Of a stretch of DNA of 64,000 nucleotides, positions 35,774 to 44,692 are shown in pieces. The position numbers and the translations under genes were made by a program. Origin of the DNA: Nocardioides albus. GTDB lineage: Bacteria; Actinomycetota; Actinomycetes; Propionibacteriales; Nocardioidaceae. How positions within the stretch are numbered: the first letter of the stretch is position 1; every line of letters starts with the position of its first letter. The stretch is from positions 434,001 through 498,000 of the forward strand of contig NZ_BMQT01000001.1 of the NCBI RefSeq assembly GCF_014648255.1, given 5' to 3'. The notes under the pieces are model-generated. The model made no database searches, had not been told where the DNA came from, and saw nothing but the letters and a program-made list of their open reading frames with translations.

Positions 35774-36319
35774 TTAGCCGACAGGCGCCTCTCGAGTGGA
35801 TAACAGCGCGACCGACCGCTCGGCGACCAGGCACTGGATCGTGGTCCCCTTCGGCACCGCGACGTCGAGGACCACGTCGCTGCCGGTCGTACGAGCCGTG
35901 ATGGTCGCCGGGTCCGGGGACTCGCAGCCGTCGTAGACGGTCTGGGCGTAGAGCCGTTGGCCCGCCGGGACGTGCGCGAGCAGCCTGGTCGCCTCGGTGG
36001 TGAACGGATCCTGGAGCGAGGTGCCGAGCGTGGCGGCGTACGCCTCGATCGCGGCCCTGTCCGGAAGCGGGGTTGCGGTCGCCTCCAGGGCGCCCTCGGC
36101 CGCCCCTCCCGCGGAGACGATGCCGCGGACGGGCTTCTCCGAGCTCGGTGGCCGGGACGGCTCCGGCTGGGGCTTCGGCTTGGGCGGCGGGGATGACGCC
36201 GGCGCGGAGGAGGCCGAGGGCGAGGAGACCGGGTCCGTCGCCTCCTCGGGGGTGCCGCAGGCCGCGACCAGGAGCGCCGTCGCAGCGAGTGCGAGTGCGA
36301 GAAGACGCTTGGGGTGCAT
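35774..36319 (-). CDS. Proline-rich lipoprotein of unknown function
   Basis: A 181-aa lipoprotein. MHPKRLLALALAATALLVAAC ends in a LVAAC lipobox (Cys21). A Ser/Pro-rich linker (SSAPASSPPPKPKPQPEPS) spans the cell-wall zone. The C-terminal domain of about 110 residues has a cysteine pair (YDGCESPDP, IQCLVAERS). No family was recognised; the topology suits a cell-surface sensor or wall-associated protein. It is divergent from mug, whose start lies close by. Confidence 0.75.
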   Translation of the reverse strand: MHPKRLLALALAATALLVAACGTPEEATDPVSSPSASSAPASSPPPKPKPQPEPSRPPSSEKPVRGIVSAGGAAEGALEATATPLPDRAAIEAYAATLGTSLQDPFTTEATRLLAHVPAGQRLYAQTVYDGCESPDPATITARTTGSDVVLDVAVPKGTTIQCLVAERSVALLSTREAPVG

Positions 36320-36373
36320 ATCTCACATACTCCCCGCGGCACCAAGGTGTTGCACAGATGGGAAGATCACGCC

Positions 36374-36949
36374 GTGGCCCGCTTCACCCAGGCCGAGCTC
36401 CAGACCTACTACGGCGCCTCGGTCCCCGACCTCCTTCCCGCAGACGACCAGCCCCTGCGCCTCCTCTTCGTCGGCATCAACCCCGGCCTGTGGACCGCGG
36501 CGACGCAGACCCACTTCGCGCACCCGCTCAACCGGTTCTATCCGTCGATCTTCCGGGCCGGGATCACCACCCGTCCGATCGACGCCTCGGCGGGGATGAC
36601 GGCGGAGGACCGTGACTACTTCCGGGACCGAGGCATCGGCTTCACCAACATCGTCCGCCGGGCCACCGCCAAGGCCTCCGAGCTCACCAACGTCGAGCTC
36701 AAGGAGGGCGGCGCCGAGCTGTTCTCGCTGGTCGCACGTAGAAAGCCAGAGGTCGTAGCGATCGCCGGGATCACTGCGTACCGCACCGCCTTCAACCGCC
36801 CCAAGGCCAAGCAGGGCCGCCAGCCGGAGCCGCTGGCCGGCGCCGAGCTCTGGGTCGTACCGAACCCGTCCGGCCTCAACGCCCACGAGACCGTCCCGAC
36901 CCTCGCCGCTGCGTACGCCGAAGCGGCCCGCGCCGCCGGCCTGATCTGA
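36374..36949 (+). CDS. mug: G/U mismatch-specific DNA glycosylase (Mug family)
   Basis: A 191-aa uracil-DNA-glycosylase superfamily protein that removes uracil or ethenocytosine opposite guanine. RLLFVGINPGLWTAATQTHFAHPLNRFYP contains the GINPG motif with the catalytic Asn. VVPNPSGLNAH is the C-terminal NPSGLN minor-groove motif. The GTG at 36374 is chosen because GGGAAG lies 8 nt upstream; the ATG at 36314 would overlap the divergent lipoprotein gene. Confidence 0.92.
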   Translation: MARFTQAELQTYYGASVPDLLPADDQPLRLLFVGINPGLWTAATQTHFAHPLNRFYPSIFRAGITTRPIDASAGMTAEDRDYFRDRGIGFTNIVRRATAKASELTNVELKEGGAELFSLVARRKPEVVAIAGITAYRTAFNRPKAKQGRQPEPLAGAELWVVPNPSGLNAHETVPTLAAAYAEAARAAGLI

Positions 36950-36954
36950 CACCC

Positions 36955-37070
36955 CGCCGAGACGTCGCTCCCGTCGGCCGAAGCGTCATTCCCGTCGGCC
37001 GAGTGGGCATCTACGTGCCGTCTCGAACGACCTAACTGACGTCTCGGCCGACCGCAGTGACGTCTCGGCA
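36955..37070. repeat. GACGTC repeat array (family R3, copy b) between convergent genes
   Basis: The same building blocks as 33649-33804: CGCCGAGACGTCGCTCCCGT and GGCCGAAGCGTCATT units, a GCCGAGTGGGCA half-hairpin, then TGACGTCTCGGCCGACCGCA in the opposite direction. The central hairpin is degraded here. It separates mug from the convergent coiled-coil gene. Confidence 0.82.
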
Positions 37071-37075
37071 GGAGG

Positions 37076-38233
37076 TCAGAAGCCTGAGGGGGGTTCCGGG
37101 AGGTCGGGGACGCCGAGCTTCGCCAGCAACGTGATCGCGTCGTCGGCCGAGACGCGCGACGGTTGGGAGTGGAGCAGGTCGTCGACGGCGAGGTCGACCT
37201 CGGCGGTGAGGCAGACGAGCACGTCCTCGCCCTCGGCGTCGGCGGGCCCTTGGAAGGCGACGACGGGCAGGTAGGTGAGGTCGAGCGAGACGGCCTTCTG
37301 CAGGACACGTACGGCGCCGAGCACCTCGCCGCGCGGGTCGCTGACCTCCAGGGCGCGATCCTCGACCGATGCAGTCCCCGAGGCGGGCACAGAGACGACA
37401 CCGGCGGTCGAGGGGATGTCGTACTGCTCCACCACGGCGATCCCGCCGGGATGGACCACGACCGCCTCGATCTCGCGGCCGGCGACCGGGACGTTGAGCA
37501 CGACCAGGGCCGACTCGAGCTGACCGAGCGCCTGGCGGAGCTTCTCCTCGCCGAAGGTCTCGGGCGCGCCGAGGTCGAGCATCCAGCCGCCGGCGGCCGT
37601 GGCCACCCAGGCAGCGGTCTCCTGCTCCTTCAACGCCACCAGCTTCTCCGCCTCCTGCCGCAGCCGATCCCGCTCCACCGCGGCGTCGTGCGCCCGACGC
37701 CGCTCGTCGTCGAGCTCGGCGCGCAGCATCGCGACCTCGCTCTCGGCCAGCTGCTGCAGCTCACGGCGCCGCTCGGCCTCCCGAGTCCGCTCCTCGGCCC
37801 GCTGCTTCTCGGCACGGAGCCGGGCGACCTCGAAGCGGCGTACGCCCTCCTCCAGCAGCCCGAGCGTGCGCTCGGAGACCGCGACATCGGCACCCGACTC
37901 AAGCCGGTCCCGCAGCGCGCCCCAGTTGACCTCGGGGTGGTCGGTGACCAGCGCCTCGAGCACCTTCAGGAGTACGCCGCCATCCACCCCCGCACGCGAG
38001 GCCAGCGAGGCCTGGTTGAACCGGGCCGGCGCGGGAGCCGCAGACGAGACCGGAGCCAGGCTCCACTGTCCCGGAGGCCCCTCGACGAAACCGCCCGAGC
38101 TCAGGATGGCGAGCAGCTCCTCCTCGGTCAGCAGCACCCGCTTGCCCTTCAACGCGGCGCGCAGGACCTGCAGGCTCAACGGAGCCCGCAGGCGCAGGAT
38201 CTCGGCGACGGCCGGCACGGAGGAATGAGGCAT
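37076..38233 (-). CDS. Coiled-coil protein of unknown function
   Basis: A 385-aa soluble protein with no signal peptide. Residues 1-60 look like a small helical domain (LRAPLSLQVLRAALKGKRVLL). Residues about 120-215 form a charged coiled coil (RLRAEKQRAEERTREAERRR). Residues 225-385 form an alpha/beta domain containing VVVHPGGIAVVEQYD, which recalls the opening strands of NERD nucleases but lacks their E-x-K catalytic pair, so no activity is claimed. Confidence 0.72.
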   Translation of the reverse strand: MPHSSVPAVAEILRLRAPLSLQVLRAALKGKRVLLTEEELLAILSSGGFVEGPPGQWSLAPVSSAAPAPARFNQASLASRAGVDGGVLLKVLEALVTDHPEVNWGALRDRLESGADVAVSERTLGLLEEGVRRFEVARLRAEKQRAEERTREAERRRELQQLAESEVAMLRAELDDERRRAHDAAVERDRLRQEAEKLVALKEQETAAWVATAAGGWMLDLGAPETFGEEKLRQALGQLESALVVLNVPVAGREIEAVVVHPGGIAVVEQYDIPSTAGVVSVPASGTASVEDRALEVSDPRGEVLGAVRVLQKAVSLDLTYLPVVAFQGPADAEGEDVLVCLTAEVDLAVDDLLHSQPSRVSADDAITLLAKLGVPDLPEPPSGF

Positions 38234-38345
38234 AGGGGCTGGTTAGGGGGTTGTTCTCGCAAGCGCGGCGATCGTACACCGCAGCACCGACATTCGAGCC
38301 CCACCAGCGCCGTTCCGAACACTTGATCTGATCGCGGGGCGCGAA

Positions 38346-38375
38346 GGCCCCGGACACCGAACGGCGTCCGGGGCC
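38346..38375. terminator. Terminator downstream of the subtilase gene
   Basis: GGCCCCGGAC-N9-CGTCCGGGGCC: a G+C-rich stem of 10-11 bp, 12 bp past the stop of the minus-strand protease gene. Confidence 0.75.
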
Positions 38376-38386
38376 GCGCTGTGGAG

Positions 38387-41300
38387 CTACTCGAGCGGCT
38401 TCAGGTCGAAGTCGTAGACGGTCGTCTGACCAGCCACGATCTGCGCCTTCTTGGTCGCGGGCACGAACCCGTCGGCCGCGACGACCACCTGGAGCGGCGC
38501 GTTGGACTTCTGCATCCAGTAGGCGTACCCACCGTCCGCATCCGTCCGCAGCGTCACGTCGTAGGACACGCCGTCGAGAGCCACGACCGCACCCTCGAGC
38601 GGTTCACCCGAGCCCGTCACCGTTCCCGTGATCTTGCCCCAGCCTGCGGGCGCCTTCACGGTCATGGTCGCCGGGACCGGCGCCACGGTGTAGGGAGTGT
38701 TGTTCCCGATGACGACGTCAGCGGTGTAGGTGCCCGGCTGGTCGACCGCAGCGGTGAACGAGGCCACCGCGACGACCGACTGCCCCGGCGCCAGGGTGAA
38801 CGCGGGCGGCTGGATGTCGAGCCATGCCGGACCACCCCCGGCGCCACCGGCTTCACCGGTCACGTCCAGGATGATGTTGGAGTCGGGGAACCCGAGCCCC
38901 GCGGCATCGGTCGGCTCCGGCGTACCGCACGCGTCGGAGGCCAGATAGGTCGGCGAGGTCTCGGCCGCGGGGTTGCCCCCGAAGTAGACCGCGCCACCTG
39001 CGACCCCGACGACCAGGATGTCGTCCGGAGCGATCTCCGTCGACGTCGCGATCGGCACCGTGTAGAGCGAGCCGAACTCGTCCCTCACCGTCGTCGTACC
39101 CGACCCGATCGGGGTCAGGTTGGCGAAGGTGAACGCCGCACCCTCCGGCAACGTGTAGAGCGTCGCCGTCACCGGCGTGTTCCCGTTGGCCGTCTCCTGG
39201 ACCGCGAAGCTCACGCTGGTGGGCGTGAAGCCTCCGGAGATCCCGAAGTCACCCGGCGAGTACGTCCGCAGGATCGTCGTGGTCCCCGAGGGGCACGCGA
39301 CGGAGCTGGCCTGCGCGACCTCGTGCGAGGTCGAGTGGGACAGCGTCGTCTCACCCGCCGGAGTGGGCGCGAGCGCGGTGACCGACGGCTGCCCCGTCGA
39401 CCCGAGCTTGCTCCCCGACTTGGACGAAGTCAGACCGGACGCCTTCGAACCGGCCTCCGGCTTGGTCTCGACCTTCGTGGCCTCCTTCGTGACGCTCTTG
39501 GTGACGCCGGCCGAGGTGCTCTTCTCACCCTGGATGACGACCTCCTCGCCCGCTGCCCCCAGGTTCACCCCGGCAGGCGCGGAGCCCGAGTTGGTGATCC
39601 TCAGGTTGCGAGAGACCGACCCGCCCATCGCCAGGCCGGCGTCCAGGGACGTCTGGGTGACGGCGAGCCGCCCGGCCTTGAGCTGGGCGTTGGAGGTGAG
39701 CGTGGTGTCCTCCGTGACGGCGATGTTGCGGCTGATCGGCTGGTAGTCGGGCGCCGCGAAGCTGACCGCGTACTTTCCGGTCACGGTGTCGACGCTGTAG
39801 GAGCCGTCGGCGCCCGTCGTCACCGTCTTGGCGTTGCCACCGCCGGCAGGGGTCAGGGTGACCTCGGCGCCGTCGATGCCGGACTTGGTGTTGTAGTCCT
39901 TGACGACACCGGCGACCGTGCCCCGCGGGGCCATGTCGAAGGTGATCGACTTGCTGTCGCTGAGCGAGGCGGTGTTGAACGAGTACTGCGTGGCGATCGA
40001 GCCGTTCGCATTCTCGATGCCGACCGTGGCCGAGCTGCCGAGCGTTCGGTCCGCGCCGGGCAGATCTCCGTAGCCCAGCTCGACCCGGCCATCCTCGAAG
40101 AGGGTCACCGAGAAGTCCATCAGCTGGTCCGCGGCGCCCCGCGGGTAGACGTCGCGCCACTCGATGACGAACGCGTCCACGCCGTCGACGGTCGTCGCCC
40201 CGGTGAACACGTCGGCCGCGCCTCGGGTGTCGAGGTCGTCCCAGAACGCGTAGAGCGCCGCGTTCGGCACCCCGGCGGCCGGGATGGCCACGTTGCTGTA
40301 GGAGGTGTTGGCCGCCAGGAAGTTCACGTGGCCGTTGGACGACACGTACGCCTTGGCATAGCTGCCCCCGTAGAGCGGGAAGCTGAACGGCAGGTCCACC
40401 GCTCCGGACACATCGTCACCCTCGAGCCCGAGCGCGGTGGTTCCGGAACGTACGCCGCTCGATCCCTCCGCACAGAAGTACCCGTGGTCGTCGTAGGAGA
40501 AGACGAGCTTGACGTTGTGGGTCTTGTTGCCCGTGACGACGACCTCTGCGCTCGTCGGCGCGGCACAGCCGGACCCTTCGGTGAAGATCGTGTACGTCCC
40601 CTCCGGGACGCCCGCGAGCGTGTAGGCACCGTTGGCACCCGAGGTCGCCGACAGGTTGCCCGGCGACAGCATGACCTCGGCCCCGGCGACGGGGGCGCCG
40701 GTGCTGGCGTTGGTGACCGCTCCGCTCACGGTGTACTTCGGAGCCTCGGCGAGGTCGAAGTCGACCGTCGCGGTGGCGTCCTCGGCGACCGCCGCTGAGC
40801 CGGTCTCGGTCACGAAGCCGAACGCCGAGGCGGTCAGCTCGTAGTCACCGACGTAGACGTCGGCCGAGAAGTGACCCTCGGCGTCGGTCGTGAGGGTGCG
40901 GTCGAGGGTCGCGCCGTCGAGCTCGACGGTCGCGCCCTCGATGGGCTCACCGCCGCTGGTGACGGTGCCGGCGACGGTGCCGCCCTCGGCCGGGGCCAGC
41001 GCGATCAGACGTGCCAGGTCGAGGTGGCCCTCGCCGTACACGTTGTTGTTCTCGGCGGTGCCACCACAGGTGGTGTCGTCGACGTCGGTCGCCGCCTCGT
41101 TGAGCAGGCGACGGGTCTCCTCGACATCACCGACCAGGGTCGGGTTGTAGCTCCACAGCGCCGCAACGGCGCCCGCGACGTGCGGGGCAGCCATCGAGGT
41201 GCCGTTGTAGCTGCCGTACGAACCGCCCGGGAGGGAGGAGCGTACGTTCACGCCCGGCGCCGCGATGTTGGGCTTGGTCAGGCCGTCCTGGCCAGGGCCA

Positions 41301-42436
41301 CGACCCGAGAACGAGGCGATGTTGCCGGAGGAGTCGACCGCACCCACCGCGTAGGTGAGCGTGTTCGCGCCCGGCGAGGACGTTCCCTGACACATGGATC
41401 CGGGGTTGCCGGAGGACCACGTGGAGAACTGGCCGGCCGCGTTCCAGGCGGCGTTCACGTCGTCGAAGAAGGAGTCGATGTGACCGACCCCGTTCCAACC
41501 CCAGGAGTTGTTGATGACGTGCGGACGCTTGGAGACGTCCGGGTTCTCGCCGTTGGCGTCGGTCGGCTCCAGCAGCCACCAGCCCGAGTCGAGGAGTCCG
41601 GCGTCGGAGCCGCAGCAGCCGTTGGTCTCGATCCACTCGGCGTCGGGAGCGACACCGATCTGGTTGCCGGCGCCGTCGTCGCCGACCATGGTCCCCATGG
41701 TGTGGGTGCCGTGGCCGTCGAGGTCACAGGGACCGTTCGAGCAGTCGTCGTAGGCGTCGTACCAGTTGTAGTCGTGGGTGAAGGAGCCGTCACCGTTGTT
41801 GCCGCGGTACTGGTCGACCAGGGCCGGGTGGGTGTAGTCGGTGCCGGAGTCGACGCTGGAGACCACGATGCCGGCGCCGGTGGCACCCTGCTCCCACGCC
41901 TCGGGGGCGTTGACGAAGTCGATGCCCCACTCGATGCCCTGCGGCGCCTTGGTGGACGCCTCCTTCTTGACCGGCTCGACGAGCGAGAGCTTGGCCCGCT
42001 CGTGGACGGTCTTGATCTCCGGGTCGGCAGCCAGCTTCAGCGCCAGGTCCTCGGACGCGTCCTTCACCAGGATCGCGTTCGAGATCGCGTACGTCTTGTA
42101 GGTCACCTTGGCGGCTTCGAGCTCGGCGACGGCGCCGGCCTGAGATGCCTTGGCGGTCTTCTCCAGCGCGTCGACGACGTACTGGCCGCGCTCGGTCCAG
42201 TCCTTGATGGAGGAGGCGGGGCCGAGGTTGGCCTTGTCGGAGAAGCGGAGCCAGAAGTCGGTCGGACCGGACTTCTCGAACGTGGACTCCAGGGTGGATG
42301 TGAGCTTGGCCGCGGGGGCCGTGTCGTCGGCGGTAGGGGTGCCGGCGAATGAGGGGGCGGCAAACATCGCAGCCGTGACGGCGAGTATGCCGGTGGCTGC
42401 TACGACGGCCGATCGGCCGAGGCGTGAATATCTCAA
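38387..42436 (-). CDS. Large secreted S8 serine protease (subtilase) with repeated carboxypeptidase-regulatory-like domains
   Basis: A 1349-aa exported multidomain protein. Residues 1-31 are the signal peptide, followed by an inhibitor-like propeptide. The S8 domain (about 155-480) shows the triad: Asp in VSSVDSGTDYTHPAL, His in GHGTHTMGTMVGDD and Ser in NGTSMAAPHVAGAV. Carboxypeptidase-regulatory-like modules follow, each with a G-x-V-x-x-x-G-x-P-[IV]-x-G-A-x-V pattern (GTVTSGGEPIEGATVELDG, GAVTNASTGAPVAGAEVML, GTVTGSGEPLEGAVVALDG). A middle segment (FPLYGGSYAKAYVSSNGHV) is NIDO-like. No sortase or membrane anchor is seen at the C-terminus (YDFDLKPLE), so it is probably released. Confidence 0.92.
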   Translation of the reverse strand: MRYSRLGRSAVVAATGILAVTAAMFAAPSFAGTPTADDTAPAAKLTSTLESTFEKSGPTDFWLRFSDKANLGPASSIKDWTERGQYVVDALEKTAKASQAGAVAELEAAKVTYKTYAISNAILVKDASEDLALKLAADPEIKTVHERAKLSLVEPVKKEASTKAPQGIEWGIDFVNAPEAWEQGATGAGIVVSSVDSGTDYTHPALVDQYRGNNGDGSFTHDYNWYDAYDDCSNGPCDLDGHGTHTMGTMVGDDGAGNQIGVAPDAEWIETNGCCGSDAGLLDSGWWLLEPTDANGENPDVSKRPHVINNSWGWNGVGHIDSFFDDVNAAWNAAGQFSTWSSGNPGSMCQGTSSPGANTLTYAVGAVDSSGNIASFSGRGPGQDGLTKPNIAAPGVNVRSSLPGGSYGSYNGTSMAAPHVAGAVAALWSYNPTLVGDVEETRRLLNEAATDVDDTTCGGTAENNNVYGEGHLDLARLIALAPAEGGTVAGTVTSGGEPIEGATVELDGATLDRTLTTDAEGHFSADVYVGDYELTASAFGFVTETGSAAVAEDATATVDFDLAEAPKYTVSGAVTNASTGAPVAGAEVMLSPGNLSATSGANGAYTLAGVPEGTYTIFTEGSGCAAPTSAEVVVTGNKTHNVKLVFSYDDHGYFCAEGSSGVRSGTTALGLEGDDVSGAVDLPFSFPLYGGSYAKAYVSSNGHVNFLAANTSYSNVAIPAAGVPNAALYAFWDDLDTRGAADVFTGATTVDGVDAFVIEWRDVYPRGAADQLMDFSVTLFEDGRVELGYGDLPGADRTLGSSATVGIENANGSIATQYSFNTASLSDSKSITFDMAPRGTVAGVVKDYNTKSGIDGAEVTLTPAGGGNAKTVTTGADGSYSVDTVTGKYAVSFAAPDYQPISRNIAVTEDTTLTSNAQLKAGRLAVTQTSLDAGLAMGGSVSRNLRITNSGSAPAGVNLGAAGEEVVIQGEKSTSAGVTKSVTKEATKVETKPEAGSKASGLTSSKSGSKLGSTGQPSVTALAPTPAGETTLSHSTSHEVAQASSVACPSGTTTILRTYSPGDFGISGGFTPTSVSFAVQETANGNTPVTATLYTLPEGAAFTFANLTPIGSGTTTVRDEFGSLYTVPIATSTEIAPDDILVVGVAGGAVYFGGNPAAETSPTYLASDACGTPEPTDAAGLGFPDSNIILDVTGEAGGAGGGPAWLDIQPPAFTLAPGQSVVAVASFTAAVDQPGTYTADVVIGNNTPYTVAPVPATMTVKAPAGWGKITGTVTGSGEPLEGAVVALDGVSYDVTLRTDADGGYAYWMQKSNAPLQVVVAADGFVPATKKAQIVAGQTTVYDFDLKPLE

Positions 42437-42762
42437 GGGGGTCTCCTTGCGGATACCGCCGGCAAACCCGTGAAACTGATCGTGCGCTACTTCCCGGGAA
42501 CGCGGACGGATCGATTATTGCCACCGGACAGCGTTCTCCGGATTTGTTGCAGCCGCAGGCTTTCGGGGCGCACCAGAGCGGCAGATATCTGCCATTGTCG
42601 TAAAACCGCCACGACCTATGATTAGTTTGGTGAGGCAAATATGACACGGGCTCGTCATTGACACCCACCCCCGGTATCGGCGTCCTCGAATGCTCCGTCA
42701 AAGGCCGGGTCGTTGCCCTGGGTCCGCTTTCCGTTCGCTGTACGTTTTGTGAAAGGAGGGGC
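42437..42762. other. Divergent regulatory region between the subtilase and the 606-aa protein
   Basis: These 326 bp hold no gene. A perfect 14-bp palindrome and a possible plus-strand promoter are annotated separately. The rest shows no clear structure. Confidence 0.6.
42580..42593. promoter_or_regulatory. Perfect palindrome next to a promoter-like sequence
   Basis: GGCAGATATCTGCC is a perfect 14-bp palindrome that ends 1 bp before TTGTCG (42595-42600). A 16-bp spacer and TATGAT (42617-42622) follow, a reasonable sigma-70-type promoter on the plus strand. It is a candidate operator for the 606-aa protein gene; a 140-nt leader would follow. Confidence 0.45.
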
Positions 42763-44583
42763 ATGTCTGCGATCAAGCGCGTGACGAACACGTCCGAGGC
42801 CGAGGCCCTCGCGGCGTTGCTCAACGGCGACACCCGCACGAAACCGACCGTCGTGGTGACAGTCGCCTCCGGACACACGGACCCCTACGCCGACGTGGAG
42901 CGGATCGCGGCCGAGATCGGCGACCTGGCCGATCTCTACCTCGTCACGACCGGCGGCCACACCTGGGCCTTCTCCAACAAGATGACGCCGGGCACCCAGG
43001 TCTACGGCGGTGCCGGCCGGGTCTACCCCGTCGGGCTGGCGTGGAACATCGATCTGAAGCAGGCGCCGCTGCGGTTCGCCTGGAACAAGTCCGAGGGCAA
43101 GAAGCTCACCGGGCAGCTCATCGACGACGCCCTCGACATGGCCGCGGCAGCCGGCCTCTTCGACAGCGCCCGCACCGCCTCCACCCGCGAGCGCCGCGCC
43201 GGCACGGTCCTGTCGATCATGAGCGAGCGCGCGCTCGTCGACCTCGGCTCCGGCGACCTCGCCTCGATACCGCCCCAGCTCGCCCAGGCGGGGGTGCCGA
43301 TCGAGCGTGTCCTCGCGCCGGGGATGCCCGTCGCGGGCGTCCTGGAGAAGAAATCCCGCTGGCTCGACATCCGAGAGAGCCGTCCCACCGCCGACGAGGC
43401 CTTGAAGACGTACGCAGCCGGGGACGTAGTCCCCGCCGAGGTCCGCTCGGTCCTGGCCGGCTCGGCGGACCTGCGCCTGCATCCTGACGTCACCGTCGAG
43501 CTCTTCCGCTCCGACGTGACCGGCGACCCCGACGACGACCTCCAGGCCCTCCTCACCCCGGGCGAGGTCGTGCTCGCGCGGGTCGTCGCGACCGGCCCCA
43601 AGTGGCGGCTCTCGCTCCGCGGGGTCGGCGAGCACGACACCGCCCGCGAGGCCCTGGCCCTGTACGCCGGCGGGCCGCCCTGGCTCGATCCGGATGCCCC
43701 GCCGCCTGCACCCGTCGAGCATGTCGAGACCGAGCCCGCAGCCCCGACGGTAGTCCCGGAGCCGCTCCTGGAGGTCGAGCCGGCCGAGGCCTCTCCCGCC
43801 TCCCCGCCGAAGCCCGCGGTCCCGAGCCCGGCGATGATGCCGCGGCGCAAGGGGGAGCCGGTCCGCGCGGTCCGGCCGCCCGAACCCGAGCCCGAGCCGG
43901 CGCCGACGACTGAGCCCGCTCCGGCGAAGAAGGCCGCGGTGCTGTCGATGTCGCTGCAGGTCACCGCGATCAAGGCCGAGAAGGCCCACCTCGAGGCCGA
44001 GCTGACCGAGCTCCGTGACCAGGTCTCCGGGCTGCGCAACGAGCGGGTGCAGTTCGCCAAGGACCTGGCGCGCGCCGCGCGTCAGGTCGAGACCCGAGAC
44101 GCGGAGCTGGCCCGGATGCGCTCCCAGCTGCGTCGCGCCAAGCAGCGGACCGCCCCGCCCGAGGTCGCGCCACCCGTCTTCGCCGATCGTGAGCGCGGCT
44201 TCCGCCACCTGGTCGAGGCCGCCTGGGCCCGCCGGATCCCGGTCGGCGAGCAGCCCACGCGCCCGCTGCCCGGCTTCGCGATCGGCGAGAAGTTCCTCGA
44301 CAGCGTCGACGCGCTCGAGGGCATCGCCACCGACAAGATCGCCGACGTGGTCATGGAGGTGCTCACCGGCCTCGCGGAGCAGTCGACGGGCCGCGAGCTG
44401 CACCAGCTGCGTACCTCTGTCGGGGGGAACTCCGCGCCACAGTCCCGTCCAGACGGTGCGGTCTGCTACCGCGTCTCGATGCAGATCCACACCCCCAGCG
44501 CCCGCCGGCTGCACTTCTGGAAGTGCCCCGACGGCACCATCGAGCTCTCTCGGGTCGTCGTCCACGACGACATGGAGCCGTAG
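42763..44583 (+). CDS. 606-aa multidomain protein of unknown function with S1-like segments and coiled coil
   Basis: Not a recognised family. Residues 25-110 form an alpha/beta region (PTVVVTVASGHTDPYADVERI, QVYGGAGRVYPVG). Residues about 150-230 and 255-305 look like OB/S1-type segments (AGTVLSIMSERALVDLGSG; LLTPGEVVLARVVATGPKWR, then LSLRGV). A Pro/Glu linker (310-390), a coiled coil (about 405-470, AHLEAELTELRDQVSGLRNE) and a compact C-terminal domain (LHFWKCPDGTIELSRVVVHD) follow. RNA or nucleic-acid binding is possible. AAAGGAGGGG directly precedes the ATG at 42763. Confidence 0.8.
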   Translation: MSAIKRVTNTSEAEALAALLNGDTRTKPTVVVTVASGHTDPYADVERIAAEIGDLADLYLVTTGGHTWAFSNKMTPGTQVYGGAGRVYPVGLAWNIDLKQAPLRFAWNKSEGKKLTGQLIDDALDMAAAAGLFDSARTASTRERRAGTVLSIMSERALVDLGSGDLASIPPQLAQAGVPIERVLAPGMPVAGVLEKKSRWLDIRESRPTADEALKTYAAGDVVPAEVRSVLAGSADLRLHPDVTVELFRSDVTGDPDDDLQALLTPGEVVLARVVATGPKWRLSLRGVGEHDTAREALALYAGGPPWLDPDAPPPAPVEHVETEPAAPTVVPEPLLEVEPAEASPASPPKPAVPSPAMMPRRKGEPVRAVRPPEPEPEPAPTTEPAPAKKAAVLSMSLQVTAIKAEKAHLEAELTELRDQVSGLRNERVQFAKDLARAARQVETRDAELARMRSQLRRAKQRTAPPEVAPPVFADRERGFRHLVEAAWARRIPVGEQPTRPLPGFAIGEKFLDSVDALEGIATDKIADVVMEVLTGLAEQSTGRELHQLRTSVGGNSAPQSRPDGAVCYRVSMQIHTPSARRLHFWKCPDGTIELSRVVVHDDMEP

Positions 44584-44655
44584 GGCCCTGCCCGAGGCCT
44601 GCCGGGACGAGATCGGCAGTTTTCGAGACGACCGTCGCGCGTCGTTCTATATTGT

Positions 44656-44679
44656 TTTTCGATAAAACTCTATCGAAAA
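44656..44679. promoter_or_regulatory. Inverted-repeat operator upstream of the DUF2975/HTH operon
   Basis: TTTTCGATA-AAACTC-TATCGAAAA: perfect 9-bp arms, strikingly AT-rich, ending 13 bp before the DUF2975 ATG. The small HTH protein encoded second in the operon is the obvious candidate to bind it. Confidence 0.7.
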
Positions 44680-44692
44680 GCGGGGAGCCCCC

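Noticed and set aside
37076..38233. NERD nuclease assignment for the coiled-coil protein
   Set aside because: Only the VVVHPGGIAVVE strand resembles NERD; the acidic and lysine catalytic residues are not in place.
38381..40798. Plus-strand open frame of 805 codons opposite the subtilase
   Set aside because: No start context or recognisable domain; the minus strand has a signal peptide and a complete catalytic triad.
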